Source: Acorus gramineus (taxonomy: Eukaryota; Streptophyta; Magnoliopsida; Acorales; Acoraceae). From it: 64,000 bases of DNA. The number at the start of each line of letters is the position of its first letter. Within the stretch, counting starts at the first letter, position 1. The stretch spans positions 5,695,813-5,759,812 of the forward strand of contig CM060852.1 of assembly GCA_030737835.1 (NCBI GenBank), read 5' to 3'. The notes under the pieces were generated by a model. That model was not told the origin of the DNA and did not search any database. It worked only from the letters and a program-made list of their open reading frames with translations. Positions 38,301 to 48,934 of the stretch are shown piece after piece. Position numbers and translations under genes: made by a program.

Positions 38301-41092
38301 AGTGATAACATACCCCCAATTTCAGCAAACACACTGTTATCATCGTCTTCAGGTAATATTTCTTCGTCAAAATCATCTCTTCTTGAAAGGGAAGCTCCTT
38401 GAAAATTTTCAGAATCCTCTTCTTCCCCATCAGATAGATTATATTTGCTTTTTCTCTTTAATTTCAACTAAAACAAAGCAATAAATTATTAGGAAGTGAA
38501 ATAGATCCGAAAAAACATTGCATTTCAGTGCCACAACTATTGGAAAATATGTTTTCCAATGGGAAAGACAAAAATGGGTCCGGTTATATTATTATATTCA
38601 AATGCTAAATAATATTGAATTTACTAAATGAGTTGAACAAGCCAAAACATATAACAATCAGATCACGGAATCACTTCTCTGAACCAAGGGGAGCACATAA
38701 AGGGTAAAATCATTGCTCAGATATACTGGAGTAAAAAAAAAACCACAGTACAACATTTTAATTTCTTCGTAAAAGAAAAATATTCAGCATTGGAACAATT
38801 GCACAACATGAATGCCACTGGCATGAATGTGTGAGTGCATGCCCACAAAGTAGTACTGCTCTCAATGCATTTTATTAGTCATAAATCTGGCAGAAATCTA
38901 CCTGGCGCTCATGCTGGAAACGTAAAATAGCCTTGTCAAATTCTCCAAGCGCTTCATCTTGCTCCCCTATACGATTATCCATGAAAACAGAAGACTTCCC
39001 GCTCCGTTCATATTCCTTCAGTAGAGTCTTTTTCCTCTGTTTAAACACATAAGTTTTACATCAGTCAGTGAACACACAATCAGCAATACAAACAAATCTC
39101 GGAGTCTTTCGTTTCCATTCAACTCTATAAAAAAAACAGAGAGAAACAGAAAATAAGAAAAACAAATAACATAAAATTAACTAAATTACACAAATCACGA
39201 ACTATTAATATAATAAGTAAACAACGAGCACATACTCCAAAACTAATACCAACGAACAACACAGAGTGTCATCCAAAGAAAAACAAAAAGACATTTTTAT
39301 CACCTAATTTAAGAATGGACATAAATATCTACTTCTTGGACAAAAATATAACACCTTCAGCAATAATAACTCTCCAAATAATGAACTATCTAAGGAAAGG
39401 AAAAGGTGACTCATTCAAATTACTATACAAATGAAGCAGATTGCAAGAAATTGGAAGATAACAAGTTCAATCAGTGATTCAGTATGCATACCGTTCAGTG
39501 TAAAAAAAAAAAAAAAAACCAATCAGTAACACCATGTTGATAGAACATGGCACAGTCACAACACTACAAAAGAATCAAAATGCATACCCATACAACTATC
39601 TGCTTGCAACACCCTATAAAAATGCAGAAATAGCTCCACTCAATCTATAATCAAATTATAAAACAAATCCATCAATTCCACTCTTCAATGCCATTATTAA
39701 ACATTCTTCTACCAAGAAAAATACATCTCTCAACAAAAAGAGAGAAACATGAAAAATCTCCAACTCTTAACAAGGAACAATAAAAAACAATTTTTGTGCT
39801 AAATTGCCGCCTGTTTTTGTATCCAGTAATTATTAACATCCTAAGGGAATTTTGTTCCTTGTTAAGGATATTGTTATTGAATGCATAAGTGTTTCTACTC
39901 AATCCATCATAAATTATAAACCCAAACCAGATATTCTGGCCTTCAATGCATCCCAATCTTTGTTATACCCACAAAAAAAAGTCACACTTCTCAAAATAAA
40001 CAACAAAACATGAATTAAGCTCAAGCAACCAGAAATTCCACTGCTTACCTATAAAAAAAACCATTAATTTACAGACGCACATGAGGTTGGCTCTTTGGCT
40101 AGAGCCATAAGCTTGCTTGCCATAGTTCTTGAGTTCAAATCCCCCCGGGCATACCCAATGCACAAGGTTTGTGTGTGATTATATGCATCCGAAGTTTTCC
40201 AACTATGCTGGAAATACCCAAAAAAACCATTTTGTACAACTACGCCCTTTTTTGCATATCATTCATTATTAGGAATTACAAAGATATCAGTTTGTTTGGT
40301 GGAAAATGTTCAGGACAGTCATCCCTAGTCATTTTTGCAGCCTCAACATAATTTATTTTTTAAAAAGTATATACGTATTTGATGAATTAACCCTTCACAA
40401 AAAATAAATTATATACTCAAATGAATTGAATGCATACTTCTTTACAGTTTCCCTAACCTATTATATGGTAACCTAGCCTAGTATATATTAGACTAGAGAA
40501 AGTATATACTAGGTTAGAACTGCAAGAATGAATGAGTGTATCAGTCATCCTTATTTAATAGGTTTCAAAAAGGTTTAAATAAAGATACACCCGACCGATT
40601 TTTAGCCCCACTATTAGTCGTATATACCTTCATTTGAAAAGTATAAAGAAAGAATTTTCATCTAGGGCTAAAAGTAGGTTAAAAGTGGTGCTGGGTGTAT
40701 TGAAGCTCAAAAGTTTTTTTTCCCCATAAAATCAATGCACCTTCTCTCAAATTTCATCAGTTTCTTCATCAAAGGGATTCAATTCAATCACTTCAACATT
40801 ATAAATCCAATAAACAATCTCAAATAACAGATTCCGAATAAACCCATCACATGATTAAAAAAGGGGGGACCTTTTCGATGGCTTGCGAGCGGGCAAGGCC
40901 GACGCGGCGCTCCTCGCCCCTCCGCTTCTTGCCGACGATGTCGAACTTGCGGCGGGACCATATCGTCTCGAATGGGTTGTTGCCCTTCGCGGGCTTCTCA
41001 GACGCGGCTTTCATGGCCACCGCCTCCGGACCCGAGAGGAGGTGCTTCGCGCGCTTCTTCTTCTGCTTCTGCTTCCCCTGCTGCTTCGCCAT
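29398..41092 (-). CDS. NOP14: Nucleolar protein 14 (NOP14), 14 coding exons
   Basis: NOP14 is part of the small-subunit processome in the nucleolus, needed for 18S rRNA maturation and 40S export. In coding order the exons are 41092-40871, 39036-38902, 38467-38314, 36351-36269, 34906-34847, 34016-33804, 32905-32777, 32671-31994, 31845-31653, 31544-31351, 30456-30352, 30241-30105, 30023-29745 and 29665-29398. All joins keep frame and give 949 aa. The conserved N-terminus has a Lys-rich start, then NPFETIWSRRKFDIVGKKRR and RRVGLARSQAIEK; exon 2 carries KTLLKEYERSGKSSVF. The middle exon (residues 333-558) is strongly acidic with Asp/Glu and Ser runs. The second half has LLLLKLWSMIFPCSDFRH. The last exon has KGRDYDPDRERVERRKLNK and a basic end GGRKRRR. 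Long introns hold several repeats. Confidence 0.95.
33160..33760. other. NOP14 intron, no feature seen
   Basis: This is part of the intron between the exons at 33804-34016 and 32777-32905. I see no element ends, RNA gene or coding frame. The other introns between 34907 and 40870 are covered by the entries below or are plain AT-rich sequence. Confidence 0.5.
35544..35820 (+). repeat. 145-bp tandem duplication in a NOP14 intron
   Basis: CTTGTCAATGTAATTCTTTA followed by GGAGGAATAAAGAAAGAG occurs at 35544 and again at 35689, a 145-bp period. Both copies end with CATTATCATTTTAATTGACAG-type sequence. Similarity is high, with only small indels, so the duplication is fairly recent. Confidence 0.85.
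37200..37345 (+). mobile_element. MITE copy related to 10725-11190
   Basis: It contains AGAATAGCATTTATCT, AAAATTGATGAATTTCAT, TAACTTATCCTCAAAATC and TGCCAAACTAGCCCTT, matching the pair at 10725-11190. It lies in a NOP14 intron. Confidence 0.6.
37351..38150 (-). other. Unidentified coding-like relic in a NOP14 intron
   Basis: The block is richer in GC than the rest of the intron. On the minus strand a 70-codon frame (37436-37648) has protein-like composition, with NWWASMLLKDGEGWKSWKKI near its end, but no domain that I recognise. Upstream minus-strand sequence (to about 38100) is also coding-like but broken by stops. It may be part of a transposon or a captured gene fragment; it directly follows a MITE copy. 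It does not fit the NOP14 protein. Confidence 0.35.
40087..40180 (+). mobile_element. tRNA-derived SINE, family S, copy 3
   Basis: A-box-like TTTGGCTAGAGC (about 40100) and B-box-like GAGTTCAAATCC (about 40131) are followed by the tail CATACCCAATGCACAAGGTTTGT shared with 29285-29370. It lies in NOP14 intron 1. Target duplications are not obvious. Confidence 0.55.
40380..40710. mobile_element. Two small foldback elements in NOP14 intron 1
   Basis: The first (about 40400-40530) carries ATGAATTGAATGCATACTT and the hairpin-forming CCTAGTATATATTAG / AGTATATACTAGG pair. The second (about 40575-40710) begins ATACACCCGACC, has GGGCTAAAAGTAGG within, and ends in GTGCTGGGTGTAT, so its ends are imperfect complements. 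Neither has coding capacity. The first family recurs at about 60110-60330 and 60840-60930. Confidence 0.5.
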
Positions 41093-41115
41093 TACAGCCG
41101 CCGAAACAAAAGTGT

Positions 41116-41133
41116 AGAGAGAGAGAGAGAGAG
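41116..41133 (-). repeat. CT-repeat in the NOP14 5' leader
   Basis: On the coding (minus) strand this is a CT dinucleotide run of nine units, 24-41 bp upstream of the ATG. Pyrimidine repeats are common in plant 5' leaders. Confidence 0.8.
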
Positions 41134-41150
41134 ACAGGGGACGGGGGGGT

Positions 41151-41160
41151 TTTAGGGTTT
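41151..41160 (-). promoter_or_regulatory. Telo-box upstream of NOP14
   Basis: On the minus strand it reads AAACCCTAAA, about 60 bp before the start codon. The telo-box (core AAACCCTA) is a known hallmark of plant genes for ribosomal proteins and ribosome assembly, where it helps drive expression in dividing cells. Its place beside NOP14 fits that group. No TGGGCY (site II) partner was seen nearby. Confidence 0.7.
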
Positions 41161-41239
41161 TGTGGGAGGCACAGAAGAAGGGACTTGGGAACAGAGGACC
41201 GGGAAGTTTATGACTCTATGTCGGGGGTTTCTTACAAAT

Positions 41240-41880
41240 AACCCCCTAAAAATTAACTATACACTTTAACAGTGAAATAAATGTTGTTTAATACAGTATA
41301 TACTCCACTATTATATATATGATCAAATAAAAAAATTTATTTTTTAGAAAAATAAAAATAAATACTAGGTATGTGTTTTACTTTTAATAATAATATTAAC
41401 ATTGAGGAGTAAGGAGATTTATATGTTTGATCCAGGTGGCCTATCATCTACCGGGTTCTCTTGGTAGTGTCATGTGATTTTGTTTTTAAATTTATCTGAT
41501 TCTCCTCATCTCTAATTCAATCATTGTATTTTGATCTATTTAAATACAATGTCTATCTTTTTCAAAAAAAAATTAATTAATTTTATTAGATGAGTATATA
41601 CTTTTAAAAATTCTAAGTGGTTGGGGAATGTAGATGGGATTACAAACAAAGTTATACATATTATTTTTATATATTTAAGGTCTGTGATATTTCAGTATAG
41701 ATTCAAATCTTATACTAGTGTTAATGTGATATTGGTGGAAGGAGAAGTTGCACAATACAAGTGAAAAGAATCATCCTATACCATTTAACTAATCAAACAA
41801 AAAATTACAATTTAAAAGTGAAAATAAATGTTGCACAAGTAAAGTGAAAAGAATCATAATGTTATGGTTGATTTGATTCA
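41240..41880. other. Intergenic sequence between NOP14 and LINE copies
   Basis: AT-rich. A word GTTGCACAA-AAGTGAAAAGAATCAT is repeated at about 41747 and 41832, but no element ends are clear. No gene. Confidence 0.45.
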
Positions 41881-42175
41881 TTTGCTACCATTCTCTTTTT
41901 CAAGAGAGCACCCCTTTGCAGAGAACATGTGGGTCAGGTGCATTCTGGAGTGGGGTAAATTTTATGCGGGGGCAAGTTCCACTATGTTTAGTGGTTCAGT
42001 TTAGGATTGAGGAGTAGGGTGTGTAAGTTATTCATGTAGGGCTCTCTTCTACTGGTACACTCAAGAGATTCTTTTATTCTCTTGTTCCTTGCAATCTGTT
42101 TAATTTGTGGGCATTCTCACTTGTTAATAGAAGGGGTTGGTGCCCACCATTTTTGAGAATCAAATGGAAATTATC
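41880..42175 (+). mobile_element. L1-like LINE 3' end, short copy
   Basis: The frame around 41913-42003 reads HPFAENMWVRCILEWGKFYA and ends FSGSV-stop. It aligns with the C-terminal piece of the LINEs at 42957-43922 and 57000-57750 (pattern EN-W-C-WG-F-A-A-S). The 3' untranslated tail ends GGTGCCCACCATTTTTGAG, the same 3' signature as the other copies. Flanking duplications were not found. Confidence 0.65.
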
Positions 42176-42956
42176 TTCTTATTTTCTCTTGACTTCCCTT
42201 TTTTCTTTTTTTTGGAGATCTCAATTTTTGTTGCTTATTGAGCAATGTCTATAGGTAGATAAAATGGATGAAAAGTGATAAAATCTTTTAATCTATCCAC
42301 CGAAGTACAAGTTCGGGAAATTTTTCTCTCCTTCTGTTTGACACAAACACAGTTGAAATAATAACATAATAAGGGTTTGTTTGTGCAAAAATTTTGATAG
42401 AGGAATTTTAAATTGATACATAAATATCAAATAAAACCTATTTTATTTTGGAAAATAATGCAATCTTTACTGACATGTGAAATAAGTTTATTTGTTGGGC
42501 GCCTACTACAACTAGCTCCAGATTGTAGCCCGATTTCTTGTTCTAAATCATATTATTTCATTTGGAATGTATTTAGGATAACAAAATAAGATTGTCATCA
42601 AGGCTGGTCAGAACATTATCAATGTTTGTTGGCTGATGTCTCAAGTAATCATAAATTCAACTTGTTTGAATTTATTAAAACCTACCACACACTTTTATTT
42701 AGAATTATTAGCACCCACTGCGCACACTTTAAAAATGAGATCAATCCATACCAGACCATTTACATTTTACACTCATAGCAAGGAAAACGACCTAAAAACT
42801 TCATCAGTTGATTCCACACAAATCCATTTGTGATAGAAACAATAATTTAAATATTTACCTTCAAAGATCTTGAAAATTCAATAAACAATTTTTAGATGGT
42901 ACTTCAAGCAAGTTATTTACACATTTCATTCATATCACCCAACACCACTACAACAT

Positions 42957-43922
42957 TTACGAGGTGGCGGTGTGGCAAGGAGGTAGTGTGCAGCAGATGT
43001 GGGAAGGGGAGGGTTCAGAGGGACAATGGGTCATCAGATTGGTGAGAATGCCGATGGTGGAGGAGTCATCTTCGCTCGAGGGTATTTTCAGCGAGATCCA
43101 AGCATTTTCTATTGCTCATGATGTTCGAGACAAGATGATGTGGAAGCCGCGTCCGACTGAAGGGTTTTTGGTCAAAAGCTGCTACAAGTGGCTACGAAGA
43201 GAAATGATTTCTTTGGCCGTCACTGTGTTAATACATAGGGAGATTTGGTTTTCAAATATCCACTCAAAGTAAAAGCCTTCCTTTGAATGGCTTATCTGGG
43301 GAAGATACTTACCAAGGTTCGACGAGCAAAATGGATGCTGGGGATGGATACATGTTGTGCTTTCTGTCGGACGGAACCCAAAACAGTGTGTCACTTGTTC
43401 ATCAATTACCCTATGGTTAGACAGGTGTGGCATTGGCTAGGAGAAGCTACAGGTATGAATGTGGACTTCGTTTCGATGGAGGAGATGTGGGAGGAAGGGA
43501 GACATCTCCCTTCACAAGGTGACAGAAGTAAAAGCGGCCAAGATTTCTCAATCTTTTGTTCATGCGATGGTCTGGTCGATTTGGTTGGCTCGGAACCATG
43601 CTATCTTCAAGGGTCACTTACCTTATTCAGAAAATATATATGGGAAGGTGTGATTGCTTGTATTTGTAATTGGGGACGTTTCTGCGCAATGGCTACCTCG
43701 GTAAGGCTGGTAAGAGGCAAGATAGAAATCCAGGAGTAGTCCCTACGTGTTGATCATGGGTTCTTTTGTAGTAGAGTCCTCTTTTACTAGAAAGTTTACC
43801 TTTCATGTTTTTCTTCATGTAACTTAAGTTTTTCAAGTCTTTCGTTTTGTTTAGACATCATTATACAATTATATATAAATGAAGACTGACTGCCTACCAT
43901 TTAGATTAAAAAAAAAAAAAAA
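42957..43922 (+). mobile_element. 5'-truncated L1-like LINE, 966 bp, with 13-bp target duplication
   Basis: Frames at 42964-43272 and 43287-43739 together form the tail of a non-LTR reverse-transcriptase polyprotein, split by a frameshift near 43275. The zinc-knuckle of the zf-RVT domain is visible: KVRRAKWMLG, then CAFC, CHLF and VRQVWHWLGE, followed by the YIWEGVIACICNWGRFCA segment. It ends with ACTGCCTACCATTT and poly-A (43907-43922). The 13-bp sequence ACCACTACAACAT stands exactly at both ends (42944-42956 and 43923-43935). Dead on arrival or decayed; no reverse-transcriptase core remains. Confidence 0.9.
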
Positions 43923-44244
43923 ACCACTACAACATCTTTTACCAAAAAAAAAGAAGAAAAGAGAACATCACTTAAACATCCAACCATACATATGGTCTCC
44001 AAAGTCAGAAGACCACCTATTTAAAACACCATCCCAAAATCATGCAACAATTCCATAAATCCACTACACCACCTATATGTTAATCACAACCATACCACCA
44101 ACAACCATACAATTAAACATTCACTAACAACCAACCAAAAAATATATATAAACATCACTATCTAACCACCCCCCTCGAAAAAAGAATAACACCAAAATTA
44201 AATTAAGCATCCACCCACTCAACCAACAAAAATAAAACCTAATC

Positions 44245-46079
44245 CTATGCCAAGAGCCAAAAGTCCTTGTGCTTCTTGGTGGTGATGAGGTACCCACCTG
44301 ACCTCCCACTCTTCTTCCTCACTGCCAAGGCCATGCAACTTGAGTTTTGTATGCAATAGTCCACCGCACCGGCCATCGTCGCCTGGCCACCGCCACCGAT
44401 CCAAGCCACCATCAACCGCCATGTGACAGACCGCTTCCGTTGCCCAAGCACGAGGAGCGACACGCCCTGTCTCCTTGCCTCCTCAACGATCATCGGACCC
44501 CTCTCTTTGCCTTCCACCATTGACACCTCCACTTGGACCTGAAAGTGTAGTGGAAAGTGATCACTATTGAGGAAAATGTTACAATCAGTCGTTTCTAGTG
44601 TCATTTACATTCTATAAAAAGAAATACTTATTCGAATGAATTGAATGCATACTTTGTATTTATATTTTTTAAAATAGTTTATGAAGTGATTCCACGTGTT
44701 GAATTAGGACTGATTGTAAATGAGCTGGCTAATATTGGTGTGGCAGACAAGCAAGGCCAAAAGAAAGTTTTCTGATCTGCTGCTTTAACAACATATATTG
44801 TCTGCGAACATGCATCAAATGATGAATCCGCTGGTGCTTTATTTAAAGCAAGTCCATAAAGAAAAGGTCTCTAGCAATATGTTTTCTCCTATATATAATT
44901 TGTCTCCCTCATGTTCTTGTATATACTGATAAATTATATTAATTGGTAAACTGTGTTTGACAATAAATTTTAAGTCTGCATAAATTTTTTAGTAGGAGAT
45001 TTTAGATTCTCTATGTCCCATGATCTATAAGTTTAATATATATAATTTTTTTCATGATGGAAACTCTAACATTAGCCGTGAAATTTTTTTGCGCAAGCAC
45101 AAAATTACTTATAAACCTGAGATTTATGTAGTGAAACCTTATGAACCAACCCTGTATAGGTTATAGTCTAATAACTTATTGGATTATAAACCTATAAAAT
45201 GCAAAATACAATTAAAAGTCCTCACTGTGTGATTCTTAATAAACATAAGTTTTTTCAGATACTGGAATAATATGCTAAAAAGAAGTCATACCTATATAAT
45301 GATCATATATAAACACATCTGAGTTTAGTAAACCATCAAATTAAATTTCCAAAACAAATTATAATTAACACCTTTTTAATAATGGGGTGGAATGCTCAAT
45401 TTCCAACCAAAAAAAAATAGCCTTAAAATAAATGTAGCACTTTTTGTGAGACACATATATGACTGATATCAAAGAATCCAAACCTCAGGTTTCTTTGTGT
45501 GACACAATTTCTTCATATTACAAGCAACTTCATAGACTCTTGGATTCATCTCCCTCAAACTTTCATCACCTGAAAAATAATAACAATAGAGCATTATCAT
45601 ACTCAGTCTTTTTTACAGTCCCAATACAGTCTCATATATCTATAGTCCCTCATTAAAAAAAATTTACAATGTTGTATATAACTCATTAAAAAAAAATTCA
45701 ATTCATTATAGTATATATTTTATTTTTTATAAATATCTACATTTTGAACTTAAAGACAATGAGTTTTACATTGAAAAAACTCACCATGTTGAGAAGAAGA
45801 AGATGAGGAAGAGGTTCTTATGACACTGAGAAGAACCACCGTGTCCCGGCCCTGGACTGCGTGCGACAACGCCCATTGAAGCGCACACTTGGCCTCCGGG
45901 CTCGAGTCCACCACAATCATGACCTTCCTCCCCACCGCCGTCGCTCCTTCTCCGCCACCCGGACCCTTGGCGGCTGAGACAGGCTTCGCCTCGACCGCCG
46001 GAGGTGACCGGACCCTGACCCGGGTCGCGACCCGGTTCAGACAGAAGCCGGGCAGCCGGACCGGTCCGGTTCGACCCAT
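44245..46079 (-). CDS. Universal stress protein-like (adenine nucleotide alpha-hydrolase fold), three exons
   Basis: Exons 46079-45785, 45569-45484 and 44538-44245 join in frame to 224 aa. The middle 29-codon exon lies in no long open frame but has GT-AG borders and the expected residues (MNPRVYEVACNMKKLCHTKK). The N-terminal 45 residues are basic and Pro/Gly-rich. The fold starts with KVMIVVDSSPEAKCALQWAL (about 52-71), which corresponds to the first strand and helix of the USP domain. The C-terminal exon has VEGKERGPMIVEEA, LLVLGQRKRS and ends TTKKHKDFWLLA, as in a plant USP subgroup. The G-2x-G-9x-G(S/T) phosphate loop of ATP-binding USPs is not evident after LGQRKRS, so nucleotide binding is doubtful. 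The role in stress or signalling is inferred from the family only. Confidence 0.88.
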
Positions 46080-46477
46080 GGAGGTGGGAGTTAGTGATGA
46101 AATGAAAGGGAAAGGGAGGACAACTGGATTTAAGTTGTTGTTGTTGTTCTATCATTTTGTGTTGTTTATTATGTGTAGAATGGGCTCCATTGCATAACGT
46201 GCTAGCCATGAAAGTGTGGGGCACGTAGAGTTGCTTTAATTTTATTAAATTAGTTGTAGAGGAATGATAAGGAGCTTTGAAAGAAAAAAAAAAAAAAGGG
46301 GGGGGGGAAATGATACAGATTACAGACCACCACATCAATGAATGTGATTGCTTGGGTGTCATTATAATTTTCATAAAAGTAAAAGGCGTTGTTTCGCATG
46401 GACACTTTACACATTTTATATAACTTAACAAAGTACATGAAATCACATTGATAACAATATTTAACATAAAATGATGA

Positions 46478-47395
46478 GATTTTTAGTTTTTAGTATAGGT
46501 GGATATGTATCGATCTCTTCTTTCTTCATATTTATTTTAAGTACTTAACTTGAGGCGTTTATTTTGTTTTAATCCTTCCGTTATCCGTTATACACCCTTA
46601 GTTTTGTGAAATGTGATTCGTATTTTTATGTCCTTGTAAATTCTGTTATTTATTGATTAGTCATTTCCTTTATATTTCATTTTAAGTCCCCAACTCAAAC
46701 ACATTTTTTTTAATAGTCCATGGACAAAATATCTGTATTTTTTTAAAAGTATTTTGATAATTGAAACTTATATACAAACTTGGATTTAAACACACTCAAA
46801 CACACTAAAGATATCTAATTTAATTTTTACAATTTTCAACAAAAAAATAATTTAAATCAAAATTCAATAATGAAAAAATCCTCAAAATTTACACATGTAA
46901 TCATTCTTCTGCTTGTGTAATCAATCCTAATTAAAAAGCTATAACAATACGATAATGTAATCTTGGATTGGGTGAGCATAAATAATATTGAATAATACTG
47001 AAATTGTCACTTAAAATTTAATAATGCAAATACAATTCTAGTTTTGAGATTTCACCAAACATTTTGTATATAAATTTTAAATATCAAAATATTTACAAAA
47101 TCATACAGATATTTTATCCAGCCACTAATAAGAAAAATGCATTTGAAGTTAGAGACTTAAAATGAAATATGAATAAGGGAGTGACTGATCACTAAATATC
47201 AGAGTTTATAGAGACTTAAAAATAAAAATCACATTTCAAAATCTAACGGTATATGATGGACGTTTGGTAAAAAGACTAAAAATGAAATAGACGGTTGAAG
47301 TTGAGGACTTAAAAAAAAATATGAAGAAGGAAATGATCGATCTTTAAATACACGTGTGCAGAGATTTAGAATTAAAATCCCTAAAATTAATTACA
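46478..47395. mobile_element. Foldback MITE, family F, long copy
   Basis: The left arm holds ATCGATCTCTTCTTTCTTCATATTTATTTTAAGTAC in pieces at about 46508-46545. The right arm holds its complement (GTACTT/GACTT, ATATGAAGAAGG, GATCGATC) at about 47305-47345. Additional paired words are CCGTTATCCGTTATACACC (46578) against CGGTATATGATGG (47245). No coding frame. It belongs with the element at 48655-48932. Confidence 0.6.
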
Positions 47396-47662
47396 TGTAT
47401 TCAATTCATTTGAATTCTAACTATATTCTTTTTTAAAAAATATAGTACTTTATTAGTCATATATATATATATATATAGACTAATGACCAAATGTGTAATG
47501 AAAAGAAATCATGGTTTTTTTTTTATTGGCATGGCATTATGATTTCTCCTCCTTCCTTGTAATTCCATCATTGTGGATGATGTGTATTAGAGAACGTGTT
47601 TTTAATTAGCATGAGGGGCATATATAAGTAAGATATACATATTACATGAATTATACACTTAA

Positions 47663-47835
47663 AAAAAAACTCTTCACCAAAGGATCCTGGGTTCAAGTCG
47701 TGCTCCTGCTGATAGGGGAAGATTTGACCGAGAAATTTTTTTTCTGTGGGATCACGGACAAACAAACGAAGGTAGTTTTCCCAACTTAAATATAAGATCA
47801 GCTACGGGGAGTTTCTCCGATATTAAAAAAAAAGA
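47663..47835 (+). mobile_element. SINE-like sequence with B box and A-tail
   Basis: GGGTTCAAGTC (about 47691) matches a Pol III B box. The segment closes with GGGGAGTTTCTCCGATATT followed by A9 (47823-47832). An A box is not convincing, so it may be a 5'-damaged SINE. Confidence 0.4.
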
Positions 47836-47881
47836 AAAATCCTAAAATTGTGATCCATGGATATAAAATGTCTATCAGAAT

Positions 47882-48542
47882 TAGGGATGGCAATGGGAAT
47901 GTCTCAATAGGGTATTTGATCCGACCCGACTGATCGGGTCGGGTTGGAGTTTGAGACAGATAAAATAAAAACCGGCGGATTTAGGACGGGAAATGGGTTT
48001 ACTTAGCAAAACCCGCCCAGGCTGTAATTAATATAAAGATTAAATATTTATTATAATAATTACATAATTTATATATGTCATTTGGTATTCTAAAAATAAT
48101 ATAAAAATATTAAGAATGAATAGACTCAAATGCTAATTGAAATTGGGAATCATAAAAATATACACGGGTTGTCTTTTGGTATTCCAAAAAAGAAAATTAA
48201 AACATTATATTTGTTACTTGTTATGGAGATTGAAAGTTTATATTTCTTATTTTGTAAAATTTATTTTAAATAAATAAAATTTATTTAAAATTTCAACTTA
48301 TATTAAATATTACATAAAAATATATTTTAAAATTTTCTTCCCGAACCTGTCTTAGCCAAACCCGACCCAACCCAGCCTAAATGGGATGGGTTAGGGCGGG
48401 TTCAAATTTTTTTTGCATACTTGTTAGAACGGGTTTGCGATAAAAAAGCTAAACCCGTCACGGGTTTAAGACAGGATTTTGTGAGCGGGTTTGGATTTGG
48501 AATTCACAAAACCTGTCCTAGTCCGCTCCGTTGCCATCCCTA
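47882..48542. mobile_element. Non-autonomous hAT-like transposon, 661 bp
   Basis: The termini are TAGGGATGGCAA and its exact complement TTGCCATCCCTA (12-bp perfect inverted repeats, extended by GG/CGG with one mismatch). The 8-bp flanks are ATCAGAAT (47874-47881) and CTCAGAAT (48543-48550), an 8-bp target duplication with one change. Eight-base duplications and this type of terminus are the hAT hallmark. The interior has inverted subterminal CGGGTCGGGTT / AACCCGACC and AAACCCG words and no transposase frame. Confidence 0.85.
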
Positions 48543-48654
48543 CTCAGAATTTCTATTCTCTTGTTACAAACAGTCTACTGACATTTTCCAGAATTTTTTT
48601 TTGTCATATTGACTATTATTAGTATGTTTTGCTTGTATAAGTATAATAAATTGT

Positions 48655-48932
48655 AAGGTTTTTTATTTTTAAGTCCCCATAAACTATAGGATTTAGTGAT
48701 CGATCCTCACTTCTTCATATTTTGATTTTAATTCCCAGATTTAAAGGATATGTTTATTTTTAGTCCCTAGGAGGGACCTATTCCTAAATTATTTGGTTTT
48801 CTTTTTAGTCCGTGGGAGGGACTAAAAAGGAACATATTCTTTAAATCTGAGAACTAAAACCAAAATATGAAGAAGTGAGAGATCGATCACTAAATTCTAT
48901 AGTTTATGGGGACTTAAAAATAAAAAATAGTA
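48655..48932. mobile_element. Foldback MITE, family F, short copy
   Basis: Almost the whole 280 bp is one inverted repeat: TTTTTATTTTTAAGTCCCCA, TAAACTATAG, GATCGATC, CTTCTTCATATTTTG on the left and their complements in reverse order on the right, joined around GTCCCTAGGAGGGAC / GTGGGAGGGAC. It would form a near-complete hairpin RNA if transcribed. Confidence 0.85.
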
Positions 48933-48934
48933 TT

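Noticed and set aside
45781-46467. 228-aa minus frame overlapping USP exon 1
   Set aside because: It uses a different frame, begins in a poly-Phe/AT-rich stretch and has no domain; the USP frame splices consistently with two further exons.
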